This document shows, in pieces, positions 40,543 to 54,372 of a DNA stretch of 64,000 nucleotides (its first letter is position 1; each line of letters starts with the position of its first letter). This stretch comes from Serinus canaria (Eukaryota > Chordata > Aves > Passeriformes > Fringillidae), in contig NC_066323.1 of assembly GCF_022539315.1 (NCBI RefSeq), forward strand, positions 13,939,719-14,003,718, in the 5' to 3' direction. Position numbers and translations under genes: made by a program. The notes beneath the pieces were generated by a model. It saw nothing but the letters and a program-made list of their open reading frames with translations. It made no database searches and was not told the origin of the DNA.

Positions 40543-43500
40543 CCCTCGCTCAGCAATTGCCTTCTTCTCTCTAATTGAATATGCACCACATGCAGAGTGC
40601 TTGTAATAATTGTTACCTTTAAAATGGATTGCAATTGACAGGAAGTGTACAATGAATTCCAGTCCTCTGCACAGCTATTTTCTGTGTTTAGCAGAAAAAG
40701 ATGAATGTTGGAAACATGCCAGGTGCATTGTTTGACCAGATGTACCATAAGATCTTGTGGAACCCTGTAGAACAGTGCAATGCTACAAAGAAATCTAAAG
40801 CTGCTTACTGTATGGGTTTAACAAGAAGAATCATAAAAACACAAGAAAATCTTGATTTCTGGAGAAGAAATTATACTACCATGTCTTTCAGTCTGAATTT
40901 CTTAACAAAATCCCTCATTATCTGACTGATGTTCCTGATTACTTCACCATGCTAAAAGAATGTTAATCTGCAGTCTCTTTACATGTGACTCCCCTTAAAT
41001 TTATGTGAAAATGCTGTAATTGTTTCCTCTCTTTCAGCTGTGAGCTGCATGATGGATGGTAAACAGCTAGAAATCATTGCTATGAGTAACCAATAACAGC
41101 AGACTTCATAACTCTGGTGCATCCGTAATTACCTGCATCATTTATGGTTTATATAATAAATTATATAAATTTCCCTACCCATAATACTGAAGCTATTGGC
41201 TGTCCACATACAGAAATCTTGTTAGAATATTCAGTTCCATACTTCATTCTGTAGTTCCCATTTTCCCTCTTTTTGTGCACCTGCATTAGTGATTCCTTAA
41301 CTGAGGATGTGCAGTTGTGCTCTGGCCTCATTAGCTCCCATAAGGCATGTGCCCCTTTGTCATCAGCACTTTATGAAGAATATCATATCCTAGTGTCTTA
41401 AACACACACACACAGAGAATAAAGAAAAGTACTTGGAACCTATGAAGAAGAGAAATTCTCTTGAAAAACAAAGAAATAAATATTTTCCTTAATTTTGCTT
41501 AAGCACAGAAACTAGAAAATAACACACTGAAATGTAATTCATACCCTGAAGTAACCCAGAACTGTAATGAAGCAGTATTTCTACAGAAAAGCTCATCTTG
41601 TTGAAAAATGATGTAATTTTTGATGCTGGTAGGCTAAGGAACATAATATCATATGCAAACTAGTTTCCAAATGGTTTCATTAAAGTTTTTACAATCTGTT
41701 TAAACATTGAACATTTTCTTTAAATATTAATAAAGATCATAGATTGTTAAGGTTGTAGTTTACTCTTCCAGCACAGTATCAGATGCCAGCAATTAGCTAA
41801 CATATACCAATTGGAATTATAACAGATAGGCCAAAATCACATTGGCATGTGGAGAAACTTGTAAGGAACTTCCAAAGTGAGGCTTGTGCCCTAGCTGCTC
41901 TGGAACTGCCCTGAATCACAAATGAGGCTCTCGTGTGTGCTGCTCTGTGCAGTGGAGTTAGACTGCTTGTGGCTGTGAGAGCTGCTGCAGAACCAACACA
42001 GCTTTATGGAACTCTGCAGAGGCTGCTGGGCTCCATCAACCTCGCCAGAGCTTTGAAGAGTGACCTCTAAGAAACTTCTCCCTACTTGGGGTAGTTAGCA
42101 CTTATCCCTAGTTTTTAGGTCTGCAGATATACAAAAACCCAGCCTCGTGCCCCACTTGTGTAAAGCACATCTAGTTTTGTGAAGAGAATCCTCTCTTTGT
42201 ATGTAGCCTGTGAAATCAAGCCCATTCTAATTATTGGCACCCTGATAACAGCAACTGTGGAATGCACAAAGAGAAAAAGCAAACCAGAATCAATCTAGTC
42301 CTGGGTTAGGAACATATTCTCACATCATCAACAGGTACTGCTGAAACAGAGCAGGGTGCACTTTTACATCCCACACTTAGAACAAATATGGTTAACTTCA
42401 GTTTGAGGTACAATTTATACAATCTCATGTTTTCTAAAAGATGATAATTACAACAATTCCATCAAATGTGATCAGTCAGAATTCCCTCATCTGGGTATTT
42501 GTGACAAGGAAAAAAAATAGAGGTAGGATTCTTCTTTTAAGTCTTCCCTAATTTTTCATACAGGAAAACTAATTTAGTAGAATTTTATATAATGAACCAA
42601 AGTCCTTTGATTTCAATGACATTTGGCTTGTGCTATAAATGAGCAAGTTCTAAATATATCTAACGACAACAGAGATAAAAACACTCACTCTCTTAAAATA
42701 TAGTTATGCCCCAATGGTAATGATTTTCTCTAGTTTAGGAGCACTGACACTTCATGTTATTGTGTTAGATGATTTTAATACAGGATTTATCACTAAATTC
42801 TTCAGCTATGGAATAGATCTCTAGGAAAAAACCCATCTGTGTTGTATTTCTGTGCATGTACATTATACTGCTAAATTGGACTGCAGTAGCATTGTTCAGC
42901 ACATAGGTCAAAATAGGTTTTAATGCTGAGGGTATTCATAATAGGCACCCTAATTAGAGCCCTGTGTTGCCTTACACTTGCATGAGTTTGTGTCACCAGG
43001 TTCGTAATTGCTCTTCCTGTGAGGCCTGTGTTTGCAAACACAATTAAGATGCTATTTCTGGCCTGGCTGGGGAGGCTACACTGGGATCTCTGCAGAGAAT
43101 CCAGAGTTCTCCTGCAGGTGGGACTCACCTCTCCCAAGCATCCTGCAGGCTTTGGGAGCTTTCCTGCTTTTTTACTTTATTTTGTTTTAAACAGCAATGC
43201 TTTTGCCAGCCCAGAGAGCCTTGGGGCAATGGGAGCCCATAAGGAATCTGAGCTGTTGTGTGATTCCTAACACCAAACTGCTGCTGACAAAGATCCATCC
43301 TTGCAGTCTGATGTCTCTCCTTTTTAACTGACATGATTTTAGCATGAATGCTGATTCCTCACAATTCTCTTTCAAGGGTTGTATCTGCAAAGTTCCCTAT
43401 CAGCTGTAAGAACTTCACAAAGGCTTTGGGCAAAACTGTTACAAGTATGTTGGTAACAATAGAATTCTCACACAATAGGCTGCAAGAAGAAAATAAATAC

Positions 43501-44109
43501 ATGTAAATAAGGCATTATAATAGTCTAAAGCCCTTGCCAGCATCCTGTCTTTTTAGTGACTGCACAGCTGTGTTTCCACTGCACCATTAATGGGTTTCCT
43601 ACCTCCCAAAGAGACGTTTGTACCAAATGGTAGCACAGTGCAAGACATACTAAACAGCTGACAATAGCTCATCTCTTCCTCATGCACATAATTAAGGGCT
43701 AAAATGCCCTTTGTCAAAAGTTTTCAGACTAAATGTCTAAATCATGACTAGGATTCAAACAAGTGCCCCATCTTTGCACATATTTTGGTACCTTTATACT
43801 TTCATTAACCTACAATAATGAACTGGGGTACAACTTTGAGGATCTTTTTAAAGCTTTTGACCTTTAATTCAGCTTCAGTCACACAAATCAAAGGAGGTAT
43901 TGACAACTCTATGCCTCCAGAGAACCTGAGAAGAGTTAGGAGTGTTTGAAAATTCCAAACAGACAATCAGCACCCTCAGAAGCACACACTCATGTAGTAA
44001 TTAATATTTTTCATGTAAAAGCATTTTTCTGAGGTGCCCAATGATATGTCCCTAGTACACCACCTTCTGCTTTCCCACAAAATCTTACAGACTATGTAAA
44101 ATAGTCTTA

Positions 44110-44181
44110 CAGGTGACTATTTTACATTAAATTAAGAATCTTTCACTACAGATTCTTAATTTAAAGTAAAATAGTCACCTG
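44110..44181. repeat. 32-bp inverted repeat with one mismatch, 8-nt loop
   Basis: The left arm 44110-44141 begins CAGGTGACTATTTTAC and ends TAAGAATCT. The right arm 44150-44181 matches its reverse complement at 31 of 32 positions. The loop is TTCACTAC. Another copy of part of the stem (GTAAAATAGTC) lies just before the left arm at 44096-44106. Confidence 0.96.
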
Positions 44182-47100
44182 AGCTCTCAGATTTAAGTAC
44201 TCTTGAAGATGTATCTTAGTGTAGCATTTTTAATTTCTGCTTGTTTCACTCATTTTTTTCCCCTTTGGTGATGTCAGTAAAACATCACCAGTAAGACCAT
44301 AAGTAATTTAGTAGACCTGAAAACACTGGAAATCCTTGCAATGCTTTTTCCAACAGTTCAGCATCTTCTATTCTGTTTCAGCTGAAGGCAAATTATGTCT
44401 CATTTATCACATCTCCATGGAGCACTCTAGACTACAGCTTTAAGTATAAAGGACTGCTGGATGAGAAAAGCCACGTACTCTAACACTCAGGGGGAAAGTG
44501 TGACACACAGAGCATAGCTGCTATTCACATTTCTCAGACTACTTGTCCAAATGCATCTCAATTCTTGAAGAGCAGCCTACATCAGGAGGCAGAGAAGCTG
44601 TTCAAAGACGACAGCAGAAATGAAACAAAAGAATTCCCCAAATTCCCACATAAAGATGTATAAGAGCAGATCAGTGAACATACTAATTCACTATCCTGCT
44701 TCAGAAACTGCTATTAGAATTGCAGAGTAATTGCATCTAATTCTGCCCAGTGTAACTCCAGGGTGGCATTCTGCCAATGTAGTGAAAAGTTGACTCATCA
44801 ATAATAGGTCTTAAATAAAAGTTAAAGGAGCTGAATATCATGAGGATCTCACTGTTCAACACTGTTCAGATCAAGAGCAATTCTCAGCATGAGGAAGCTC
44901 TGCTTGGATTAGACACTGGTAATGCCTTGTGTCCATTCCCCTCCAGCCTCTAAAGGCAAAGCAGTGCAAACATGGGAAACCCTGAACAAGCAAATGTTGC
45001 ACAGAAACTAGACAAGTTATTTAGTAAAAACTCTTTTATCTTAGATTGGGCCCCAAATAAAGAAAACAACAACATGGCCTCAGAAAAATGCATGTGAATA
45101 CTGCTACTGCTGTCTGGTTTAGGTGAAAAGAGTAATTCCTATTTTATAGCTCTACAGCTTTATTTTCCCACAGAATTAGTTTTACAAACTTTGAAGGGAA
45201 ACATTACTATTGGTAGGTAGAAGCTGCAATATCATGTCTATAGAACAGATGCAAAGAGGGCAAGAATTTGTTCTGTAGTGTCAGACTGGCAGTGAAATCT
45301 CAGAGTCATGAACAAAAGACCCCACAGACTTCAAAGAACCTTTTGGGTTTAGTCCTGATAGGCTAAAGGCCCCCAAATAAGGCTCTAATTCCTAATATGT
45401 CAAAGAGTAACTGAATTTATTTCCAACATCTAAAACTTGGCAAGGAAGGAAACTGTTTTGAAGAACACATTTCAATAATTAGTATTAGAGTATATTTCCT
45501 CTCAGCAAATTGAAATAGAATAAATTGCATTTGCCCTTGTTAGAAATTGAATTGCTTGCAAGAGGTTAGGACTGTGGTGGCAGATCACAGAAAAAATAAA
45601 AATATACTTCAGAGGAATGAAAGGGAAAGATGAGATTGATTTTGTGTTTTCATTTTGAAATATCAGCAGCAGTTCCTCTAATTCTAATAAAAATGCAGAG
45701 ATGCAAAGGATCTATGAGCTCACTGCCATTTTAAAGACAACTATATTACATTGACAACATTCCTATTTTTCTTTGATCAGAAGAAGAAGGGACATGTTTT
45801 AAAGTAGCTAAGTCTCCTTTGTTACTGGAAGTTTACTTTCTCAAAGCCACCACTTGTTTCTTTCTTTTGCTTATTTTTTTAACCATTATTCCACATAGCT
45901 CTTAACTCTCTGTTTATGTCCCCACTTCCACATGATCATTGATTTGCCATCCCAGAAAGAACATTCCAACAAAGTGTCATTCAAGTTGTTCAGAATATAT
46001 CCTTAAGCTTCATTTTCAGTGATGTTATTATTATCTGGCATTTTTAAATTCTTTTTCTTCTACACAGAGTCTGATTTCAGCTTCATAACAGTACTTCTTT
46101 AATCCTGGACAGCACAGGCTGTTAACAGTCTCTTCATTTTCCATTACCATCATTGCCTCTATCAGGGAATGGAAGAGGCATCAACGTTCACAAAAATGTC
46201 CAAATTCAACCTGAACACAGTTATTCCAGTACTACCACTATTTTCTGACCAGTGAAAAGTTCTTTATATCCCTTCAAACAATTTTCCAGCTGCACTCTAT
46301 TATGCCCCATCTGGAGCAGAACCCTTCCTTAATCCTTGCAGAAACCAGTCCTAAAATAAACTCAGCGAGTTTGAGCTGCAGGAATCCCTGAGCACATAAT
46401 GCTGAGACAACAGAGCACTGGGGTGCTCCTTCCTTTGTGCCTGCAACATCTCAGTTCAGGAATTTAAGATAAATAAGCACTTTGGAAATGGGGGTTTCTA
46501 GTTTGTGAACCAAAGAAGAACTTGGCTGAGAAGCTGTAGGAACAATGGCACCATCACCTCTCTTTTGGTGGCAGCCTCCTTTCAGGGGTCATTCTGGGGT
46601 TATTTAGGTACCATTCAAGGTGCTGGAGAGTAGCAAAAGTTGGTTATGCTGCATGAAAAGGAGATACTGATGTAAAAATGTTCCCCCTCTCACAAACTGA
46701 GCCATATTTGAAAAAAAAAAACAACGTTGCAGAAATCCCCTTTTCTAAGCAACTTAACAAGATCCAGAGCTAGATCCAAATTTGATTGAAGGCAACATAT
46801 AATTTAAATGGCAAATTCTTATTGGCTGCCTAATTTTCAACTTTTTTGCTCTAAACTTCTGTTTTTAAGCAAAGCCATTCAAGACCTATGATAATTTCAA
46901 TAGTAGGATTTGCCTTTGTATCTGAGGCCAACAGTTCTGCTTTGCTGTCAGTGGTCAGAAGTGTATTCTGTGCCAGTAGCTTGCCCAGCTTCTCCCAAGC
47001 TGAATTTTGGTGATGGAGAGTAGATCATGCCAGAAAGAGTGAGCCATACCACAGAAATGCAAAATATTGCTGGCCTTTCTTTCCCCTTGGTGCTACTGTT

Positions 47101-50100
47101 TTCTTTTAGATCTTTTCCCTTTCCTAGTTCTTCCTCAGGCCTTATGAATCCTTTAAACCTCCCAGATCTATAGGGAAATAGAAAGTTATTGTGTGCCTTC
47201 CATAAATCTGTTGGGGTGAAATTCATTTAATTCAGTAGCAAAGCCTTCTGATAAAAATGACCAGAATTTTTCCCCAGGACATTAAAGATCCTGTAAGATT
47301 TTCTCTCTGCTAGTGTGTTTGCAGGTTGGGAGTCAGATATGCTTGTATATCAAAATTAGCACCATCAACAAGTTTATATTCTGTCATGAATTTGAGTTAC
47401 TTTTGCTGATTCTTTCATCTAAGCATATTCAGAAATGAGCACTATATCATTATGCTGTGAACATTCATTATAGCTGTATAAGATTTCAAGAAAAAGGTTC
47501 ACATCCAAATCTTTTCCCAATTTTGAAACTTCTAATCAGAAGAGAAATAAAATAAAGCAATTAGGCTATAATAAAGGTTTCAATGATCTCAGGAAAATTA
47601 TAGTAGCTTGAATTCTCACTGTATTTTAATTCAAAATAGTTAAGGAAAAGTAATTTTCATCAATTATTAATTTATCAATATCCTTGACTTCGTGGAGTAC
47701 TTTGAAATCTGTGATCTAATTAAATAGCATTATTCAAAGATAATAAATTTTATAACCATCACTTAACATTGAATTCTTGGGTTTTTAGTAGCTCTGCCAC
47801 CTTTAGATCTCTCCTATAACTATAATCAGTTTTACATCCTGGCTTCCTAGTGTCTGTGGGAGTATGGAAACTCTCCCTGGTTTGATGCAGGAATATACAT
47901 ACCCCTGTAGGGTGCACCCCCAGAGAGGTGCCATTTCCCATGGGTTCAGCTAAATTTGTGCAAATACAGAAGGCCTGCAGGTACCTGCAAGGGCTGGATG
48001 ACATTCCTTCAGCAGATATTAAATCAAGTGAGCAAATGCAATATTGCCATCGATGATTAAAATTCAGTCAATTTTGCTGGAAGGAATTTGAGGATGTGAT
48101 TCAGCTCCTACCCAATGCCTCTGTACTAATGTTTTCCCTCAAGAGGAAAGAATACTGTTTGCCATTCTGCTTTTACCCACTCCTGTCATACTAACTTTAT
48201 TCCCTTGAGATTAGAAGTGTTCCTTAAAATATCAGTATTTGAAAAACCTTACATTTTCCATCTCCCCAGACACAAGGGGACTGTGGCATAGATTATGTTC
48301 ATTTTCTCCTTCTGATGCTCCTTTAAGGAATTCTATTTTTATTGCAGGTAAGATTGGTACTTAGTGTGTTCCATCTTCCAGGTGCACTAATTACTTGCCC
48401 AGAAAATCTCTCTAACACTCAGTGAAAATAGAAGTAGTTCTAGAAAATAAATTGAGTACCAAAAGCCATTCTGGCATAGATTATTGCTCTAATTGGCTGG
48501 AACTTAACTGTGGGGGAGGAGGAAATGATGGAGAGGAAAAAAGATCATGCTTTCCTTATCTCACTGAAAAGATAAAACTAATGCAGTCTTCATATCATAT
48601 AAGCTTTATCACTTGAGTTAAAATAAAACATTGTTCTAAGATAAGCTCAGTGGCTACAGCAAGGCTTAACATACAGGTTCATTCCTTCCTCTGCCAGTGA
48701 GAGCTGAACTGCAAGGGGCATTTTCCAGAACAATGTCCCAGCTTTATAAAGAATTTTTTAATTTCTAATCTCTCTTAGTACTTGCAACAGCTGAGATTAA
48801 TAAAAAAGAGAAGCATATTTTATGAATGATGTGTTTTTAAATACATAAATATTATGTTAATTTTACTATAAATCTTTAGTAATAACCATTACTTACAGAG
48901 GAAATTACCAAAGCAAAGGAAATACTATTTCCAGTAATTCACTGAGCTAAACACCTAAGCCAAGTGCCTGGATTAGTTCTGAACTGGTGTTCTTGTAATT
49001 AATACTCTACTCTGCAATGTGCTGACATTGGTGATTTATTGCAGCTCTTACATTAGAAGTATAACCAGATTTATAGACTTCATGGAGAGTTAGAAACACC
49101 ACATTACAAATGAGGGGTTTTAGTTCTATAAAAAAAAAGTCTTATTGCTACTTGTATATTAAAATGGTTTTCTGGTGGCCCTGGGAAAGCTAATAGGGGT
49201 GTATAAGCACTTTATACCAATTTTAGAGTAGAAAGAGCTTGGTTGTCTGTGTGGGTGACAAGGGAAGGAAATTTATGGTTATAGGAAGAATACTTCCTAA
49301 CACTCAGAATCCAGGACTTTAATCCTAGCTTTTTCTTCCCACAAAAGTAATCCCACTTGCAAGTACATAAACTCAAAATATTAAGAATTTTTGAGTGGCA
49401 TTTGAGCAGCCCATGGACCTCAGCATGGCCCTGGCTCATGGCCCCTCAGGCAGGAGAGGATGTCACCCACACACACCCATACTGGCTATGCTGCAGCTCC
49501 TTGGGTCACCCAGGAATTTTTAAATTCCAGCTGAAAGCCTATTGCCTCCTATTTTTCTGCTTCTCATCAAAAGGTCTTGACATGTCCTCTTTAAAATAAC
49601 TCCAGAAACATCTGACTGAAAGGCATGACAATTTGGGAAAAGGCTTCCATGGAAGCTGTTTCTTAACGTGGTTTTCAGAAGATCTCTTTAGAACAAATTG
49701 TTTTGCTCTGAAGGGATTTGTGCTGCACAGCACTGACAGTAAAGTGCTAAATGGAATCTCTCCATGGGCTCTGTATTACTGTTGAACAAAACACAGATCT
49801 GAGCACTAAATAAAACACTATTCTTAAATACACAAATAAAAGTAAAGTCAAGAGAACAGTGGGTCATTTTTATGCTATATCAGCAAGTGTCATGTTCCAG
49901 GAAAAAGCATTCAGATATCACTCCTTTTATGACAATAACTAGGTCTGAAGCAGTTGTTTTATTTTTTTTTCCTAATTCATGGTGAGAAATTTGAATAACT
50001 TGCAGTTAGTGAATAAATGTGTCACTTGAGTGATAGAATTTTAAAAAGGAGAGCAAACTATGTGGGGAACACAGAAGATTCTAAATGAAGCTAACAAGCT

Positions 50101-50350
50101 ACTTTTACCATTTTAAGGAGCTGGAGCTTTGATAACAGACCATATCATGGTTGTGCCTGGAATAGGAAGGAGTGGAGCCTGCTCTTATTTAGCTATTGAA
50201 ATAACACCTGGATTTTTGCTACACAAAGGAAGAAAAGTAGTCTGGGTTTAATCTCCTAGCAAGCAAGCAGTGATAGTGAAAGATCAAAATACAGAGAAAC
50301 TAGAGATAAGAGGGAAAAAAAAACAGCACAGTTCAGCAAAGATACATATT

Positions 50351-50367
50351 AAAAAAAAAAAAAAAAA
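50351..50367. repeat. Poly-A run of 17
   Basis: Homopolymer of 17 A in an A-rich patch; no retrotransposed gene recognised before it. Confidence 0.9.
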
Positions 50368-52650
50368 CCTCACAGAAACAAAAAAAATATTTGGGTTATA
50401 TTTGCTCAGGGGGTAGAAAAAAAATTGATTTTCAGCAATTCAATTCCAACACTGGAGGCATGAGATAGATACTGTGGCTGCAGATGTTACACCCACTGTG
50501 AACAGAGGCCAAGGAAACCAGCAGGGCTGTGCTGTGGGACACAACACATTCACCCAGAGAGCAAAGGAAAAATGTGTGCTCATGTTGAGTGCAAACACCC
50601 AGACAAGGAGGAGGGACTTTTTTTCCCTTTAACAATCATTTACTGAAATCAGCCTGGAAGTTTGAAGTAGGAAGAAGCAGGAGGCATGTAGTGAGTAAAA
50701 GGAGGTAAAGTTTGGGAAAATGAAAAAGCTGCACTAAACTGGATTTGCAAGAAATCCATAAGGATTGTATCTTGGTGGGATTGCTGGGAGACAAGGGGGG
50801 AGAAGTTTAAAATCAGCTACACCAAGAAAGCACTCCAGGCAAGAGTAAAAGCTTGAATTTAATAGGATTGCTGAGAAAAAGAATAGAGCAAAGGCAGTGA
50901 TATAGAAAAAACCTCTTCTCCTCCAAAACGTTTATTAACAGAAGTTTTGAAAATACAAGAAAGGATATTTAGTTTAAGAATTTCTGTTTCTAAAATGTGC
51001 CAGTAGTACATCTAATTTAATTTTTTTTTTTTTTTGAGTCTTGAATGAGATTTTCTAAATGAAAAATGAAATATCATTCAGCTTGAAAACCTGTGGGGTA
51101 CTGTATCTGATCCCAATAATTAAAGTATGCAGTTGTGGCTCCTCATAGCAGCATCCTTCTCTCAAAAGATTCTCATACATACACAGATATCTATTTTATA
51201 GAGAAGTAGATATTTTATAGAGAAATAGATCCTGTCATGGCACTCCTGATACATTTTTCTATTGTTTCAAACAATGCAACAGTTGATATTCCCACAAAGA
51301 CATAGGATCCTGTTTGCTCCCAAGTGGAAATGCAAGAACTTATCATAATTTCTATGAATCACAAGATCGCCTGCTTAGAAGTTTTTGCCAACTGGTTCCT
51401 CTCATCTAAATTTAATTCAAATAATTTAAGCCTGCTAACCTGCAAATATTTTTTCTGGATATTTTAATGTTGTTCAGTATTGCAGCTCAAAATGAGGGCT
51501 ATGGAATGTGTGCTTGGGATAATTGATGGTGCTGCCATGGGGTCCAAAATATCCTCCCATATACTAATGGGTTTTATGCCATTTTGCCTCCGAAATTTGT
51601 TTTAATGATTTTGACAGCTCTCATTTTTCCTTTGTTAAATCTTAGTGACTGTTACTGGATATTTATTTTTAGAAGCACAAACATATTACAAAAAATACAT
51701 AAGCCCACTGAGGACAAATAAAAGATCTCCATAGTAACATTCTGGATAGTGATGTATGGCTGCTTGCAGACTGACAAACTTCAGTCCTAACTCTGCATCA
51801 GGATTTGGTAGCATAGGATCCTGAGCTCAAAAGTGACTTCAGAAATGAAATGCCCCTTTTTACTCTCTGTGGTTATTTGGCAGCAATGATTGATTTTTTC
51901 CAGATGCGGTTAAATAGGAAAATTTATTTTATTAGTTTTAATGTAATCAGTTGCAAATATAATCAAAAACATCCCCTCAGGGGAAATGAATACTTTGGCT
52001 TTGCTTGATTTTTCCCACAAGAAATTCTACCCTACTCATGTATTTTAAGCTTATTTTATAAAGCCTTTAAATGACATTTTAAATAGTTTGGTTTGAAATT
52101 AGTATTGATATTGATGTCCATACAGTGCAATACAAATTTCTATCTGCAAGATAATATTCATAGTAATAATAAAGACTGTGCTGTATTTTAAAGGGACAGG
52201 TCGTTAAAACACCATTTAGGATTATTTTTTCTCTCTAGGCCTTAGTGTAGCCATAGCCAGACTGCATTCTGCACAGCCACTTGGGTAACCAGGAGCCATT
52301 TCCCAGGCTCCCCCTGTAAACAGGAGTGGAGCTAATTTCCCTCAGCTTCCCTGCAGTTTGCATTGAAGCTCATATAACTTACTTGCTGTTTATGTATTTT
52401 ACCAGTTGTCTATGTCAAGCTTTCATGTACAAATCAGAGAAAAACCTGCAGGCAACTATGATTTTTAAAGCTAAAAGACACCTTTATGTCTAATTTGTCA
52501 GCAAATTAGGTGGGTTTAAAATCCACCCTTGAAACAGCAGCAATTTCTGTTCCTTTAATCTAAACAGTTCTGTATTCCAAGGGAACCTGTGATAATCAGT
52601 AGTTTGCTGCAGACATGAGTCATAATTATGTTCTTTCTCTCTCATTTAAG

Positions 52651-52764
52651 TTGTTCGAGTTCATGAATTTTTTGGCTGAGAATGTCATCTTCTGTTACAT
52701 GGGACTCGCACTATTTACATTTCAAAATCACATCTTCAATCCTCTTTTCATATTTGGTGCTCTT
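52651..52764 (+). CDS. SLC9A9: SLC9A9 exon D ([11 protein letters not shown] helix)
   Basis: This exon is 114 nt and exactly 38 codons, starting [18 protein letters not shown] and ending [10 protein letters not shown]. The AEN glutamate aligns with the SETLIF glutamate of NHE1, a residue linked to ion transport and inhibitor binding in that family. [10 protein letters not shown] is a luminal turn conserved in NHE6/7/9. The frame runs to GCT CTT and then meets GTATCCTTT, a U12-type donor. Without splicing, the frame continues for 23 residues to a TGA ending at 52836. The length is divisible by three, so skipping this exon would keep the frame but delete a helix. Confidence 0.94.
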
Positions 52765-54260
52765 GTATCCTTTGCTTTAAAGAAGTACATCTCTCTGTAT
52801 GTGTGTGTATATAAAAAGAATGCATGTTCCATGTGAAAAAAGAAGTCAACAAGCAAACCAGTCAGTTCCTTGAATACTAAAGATCAGTAGATTGTCAATG
52901 CCAAGTGCAATCATCTATTACCTACATCCTAATAACTCCCCCAATGCACGTAAGCACATGTTCTTTGGACATTTGCTGTTTTGCTCCTCTGCTACAGGCA
53001 AATAGCTTTAAACCAGCTGGGGAACTTCTGCCAGTGGTTTACAAGTGGGGTGGGAAATTGGGATAAGTATTGGGACACTTCTGTGGGGACAGGTGCAACA
53101 CAAAACCTTTTTCTCTGCCTGGAGCCAGTACAGATCCACAAACTAGAGAGCTGCCCCCAGACAGATGGGTGCTATAAGCAGGGATTCCCCAAAACTACTT
53201 GAATTATATGAAGTCCTTAAAAATCACACAGTTCTGCTTTGCTCAAATCTTTCTCTCTTTTTACTTGATATCTCTAGCATACATGGAATTATTTACACCA
53301 TCATGCGCCTAAGAGTAAGAAAAGCTCTGTGTGGGCCATGGTTTCTCAATAAATCTTACTCATGCACCAGTATAGATTCTTTTCAGACTAACAATTTATC
53401 CAATTTTTTTTTTTTTTTTTTTTTTTTTGGCTGAGAGCAGCAGCCCTCTGTTTATCACTTTTAAAGGAACTCTAATAGCTTTGAAAGTTGGGAGCATACT
53501 GTTGATGTGCAGTAATTGTTGAATGTGATTTCTAAATGAACAATCAGGACTGCACCAGTGCTGCAGGCAGCTCTTGGAGCAGCTGCTGGGACTCAGACAT
53601 CACCTCTCAAACTCTTCACCTGCTCTCCAGTCCAGGCTGCTCAGACTGGGAGTGCCACAAGACAAGGGGAGGGCAAAAAAACGTGCAAAATGTGCAAAAA
53701 GCATATCTAAGGGGGCTCAGACTGCCTTTCTTTAAACCTGATAATGGCATCATGGTTCTAATTAAGGCAACTTTTGGGATAGCTCCACAGAGGAGTAATA
53801 AAGAATTTCATCGGAAGAATCTCCGCAGAGAAGGGGAAGAAAAAGCAAAAAGTGCTGGATATAGACAATGTGAATGGCCAGGAAATAAGGAAGTTATAAT
53901 CAGGTCCAAAAGTACATTTATTCTCTGAAAATGGCTGCTCAAGGAGATAATGCTCTCTCTACAATTGATGATGGGCATTTTCCTGAAGAGCTGAAGATGA
54001 AGTCACATGGGACACAAATGTGATGAGTAGAAGTAGAGTGATTGAAGTGAGATATATTATGATGAATATAAAACCAGGATGTCTGGGGAAGGCAGATCTC
54101 TGCCACTGCACAGGGAGCATTAGAACATGGCATGTTAAACATAAAAAGATAATAAATATTTGTTAATAACATCTTTAAAATAATTTTAGAGAAATATTTT
54201 GGTTAATCCTGGTTTTGTCAGTAGTTTGTCCACTATTTTCCTCAACATCTTACATTTTAG
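52765..54260 (+). other. SLC9A9: U12-type GT-AG intron (1,496 bp)
   Basis: The donor GTATCCTTT matches the minor-spliceosome consensus at every position. TTCCTCAAC at 54238-54246 is a near-perfect U12 branch site (one difference from TTCCTTAAC), with its branch adenosine about 16 nt before the exon. The acceptor is TTTTAG and lacks a strong pyrimidine tract. Removing the intron joins FIFGAL to VAVFVARA in frame. It also contains a 25-base T run at 53404-53428. Confidence 0.92.
53404..53428. repeat. Poly-T run of 25
   Basis: Homopolymer of 25 T inside the U12 intron 52765-54260. It could be the tail of a minus-strand retrocopy, but the following sequence (53429-53940) is not recognisable and no target duplication was seen. 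Confidence 0.9.
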
Positions 54261-54372
54261 GTGGCAGTTTTTGTAGCAAGAGCTTCCAACATATACCCAC
54301 TTTCTTTCCTTTTGAATTTGGGTCGAAAACAAAAGATTCCCAGGAGCTTTCAGCACATGATGATGTTTTCAG
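54261..54372 (+). CDS. SLC9A9: SLC9A9 exon E ([13 protein letters not shown])
   Basis: A 112-nt exon of 37 codons plus one base of a Gly codon, before a GTAAGA donor. It reads [20 protein letters not shown], then the basic cytosolic loop [10 protein letters not shown] and the start of the next helix QHMMMFS. The Arg in FVARA aligns with the conserved helix arginine of NHE1 (LIAR), thought to stabilise the transporter core. The Ser after ARA and the PRS in the loop are positions that I think vary among NHE members. It lies between a U12 intron upstream and a U2 intron downstream. Confidence 0.94.

Larger units (their letters stand above)
33687..52650 (+). other. SLC9A9: U2-type intron, 19 kb, with CR1 fragment and two hairpins
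   Basis: The donor is GTAGGA and the acceptor is TCATTTAAG, preceded by a short pyrimidine-rich run. It contains a CR1 fragment (37990-38150), two near-perfect inverted repeats (40477-40542 and 44110-44181) and simple A or T runs near 50351 and 51020. I recognise no nested gene. Open frames of 60 to 90 codons on both strands here look like chance. Confidence 0.85.

Noticed and set aside
53404..53940. Minus-strand processed pseudogene signalled by the 25-T run
   Set aside because: No recognisable coding sequence after the run, no polyadenylation signal at the right distance, no target duplication seen.
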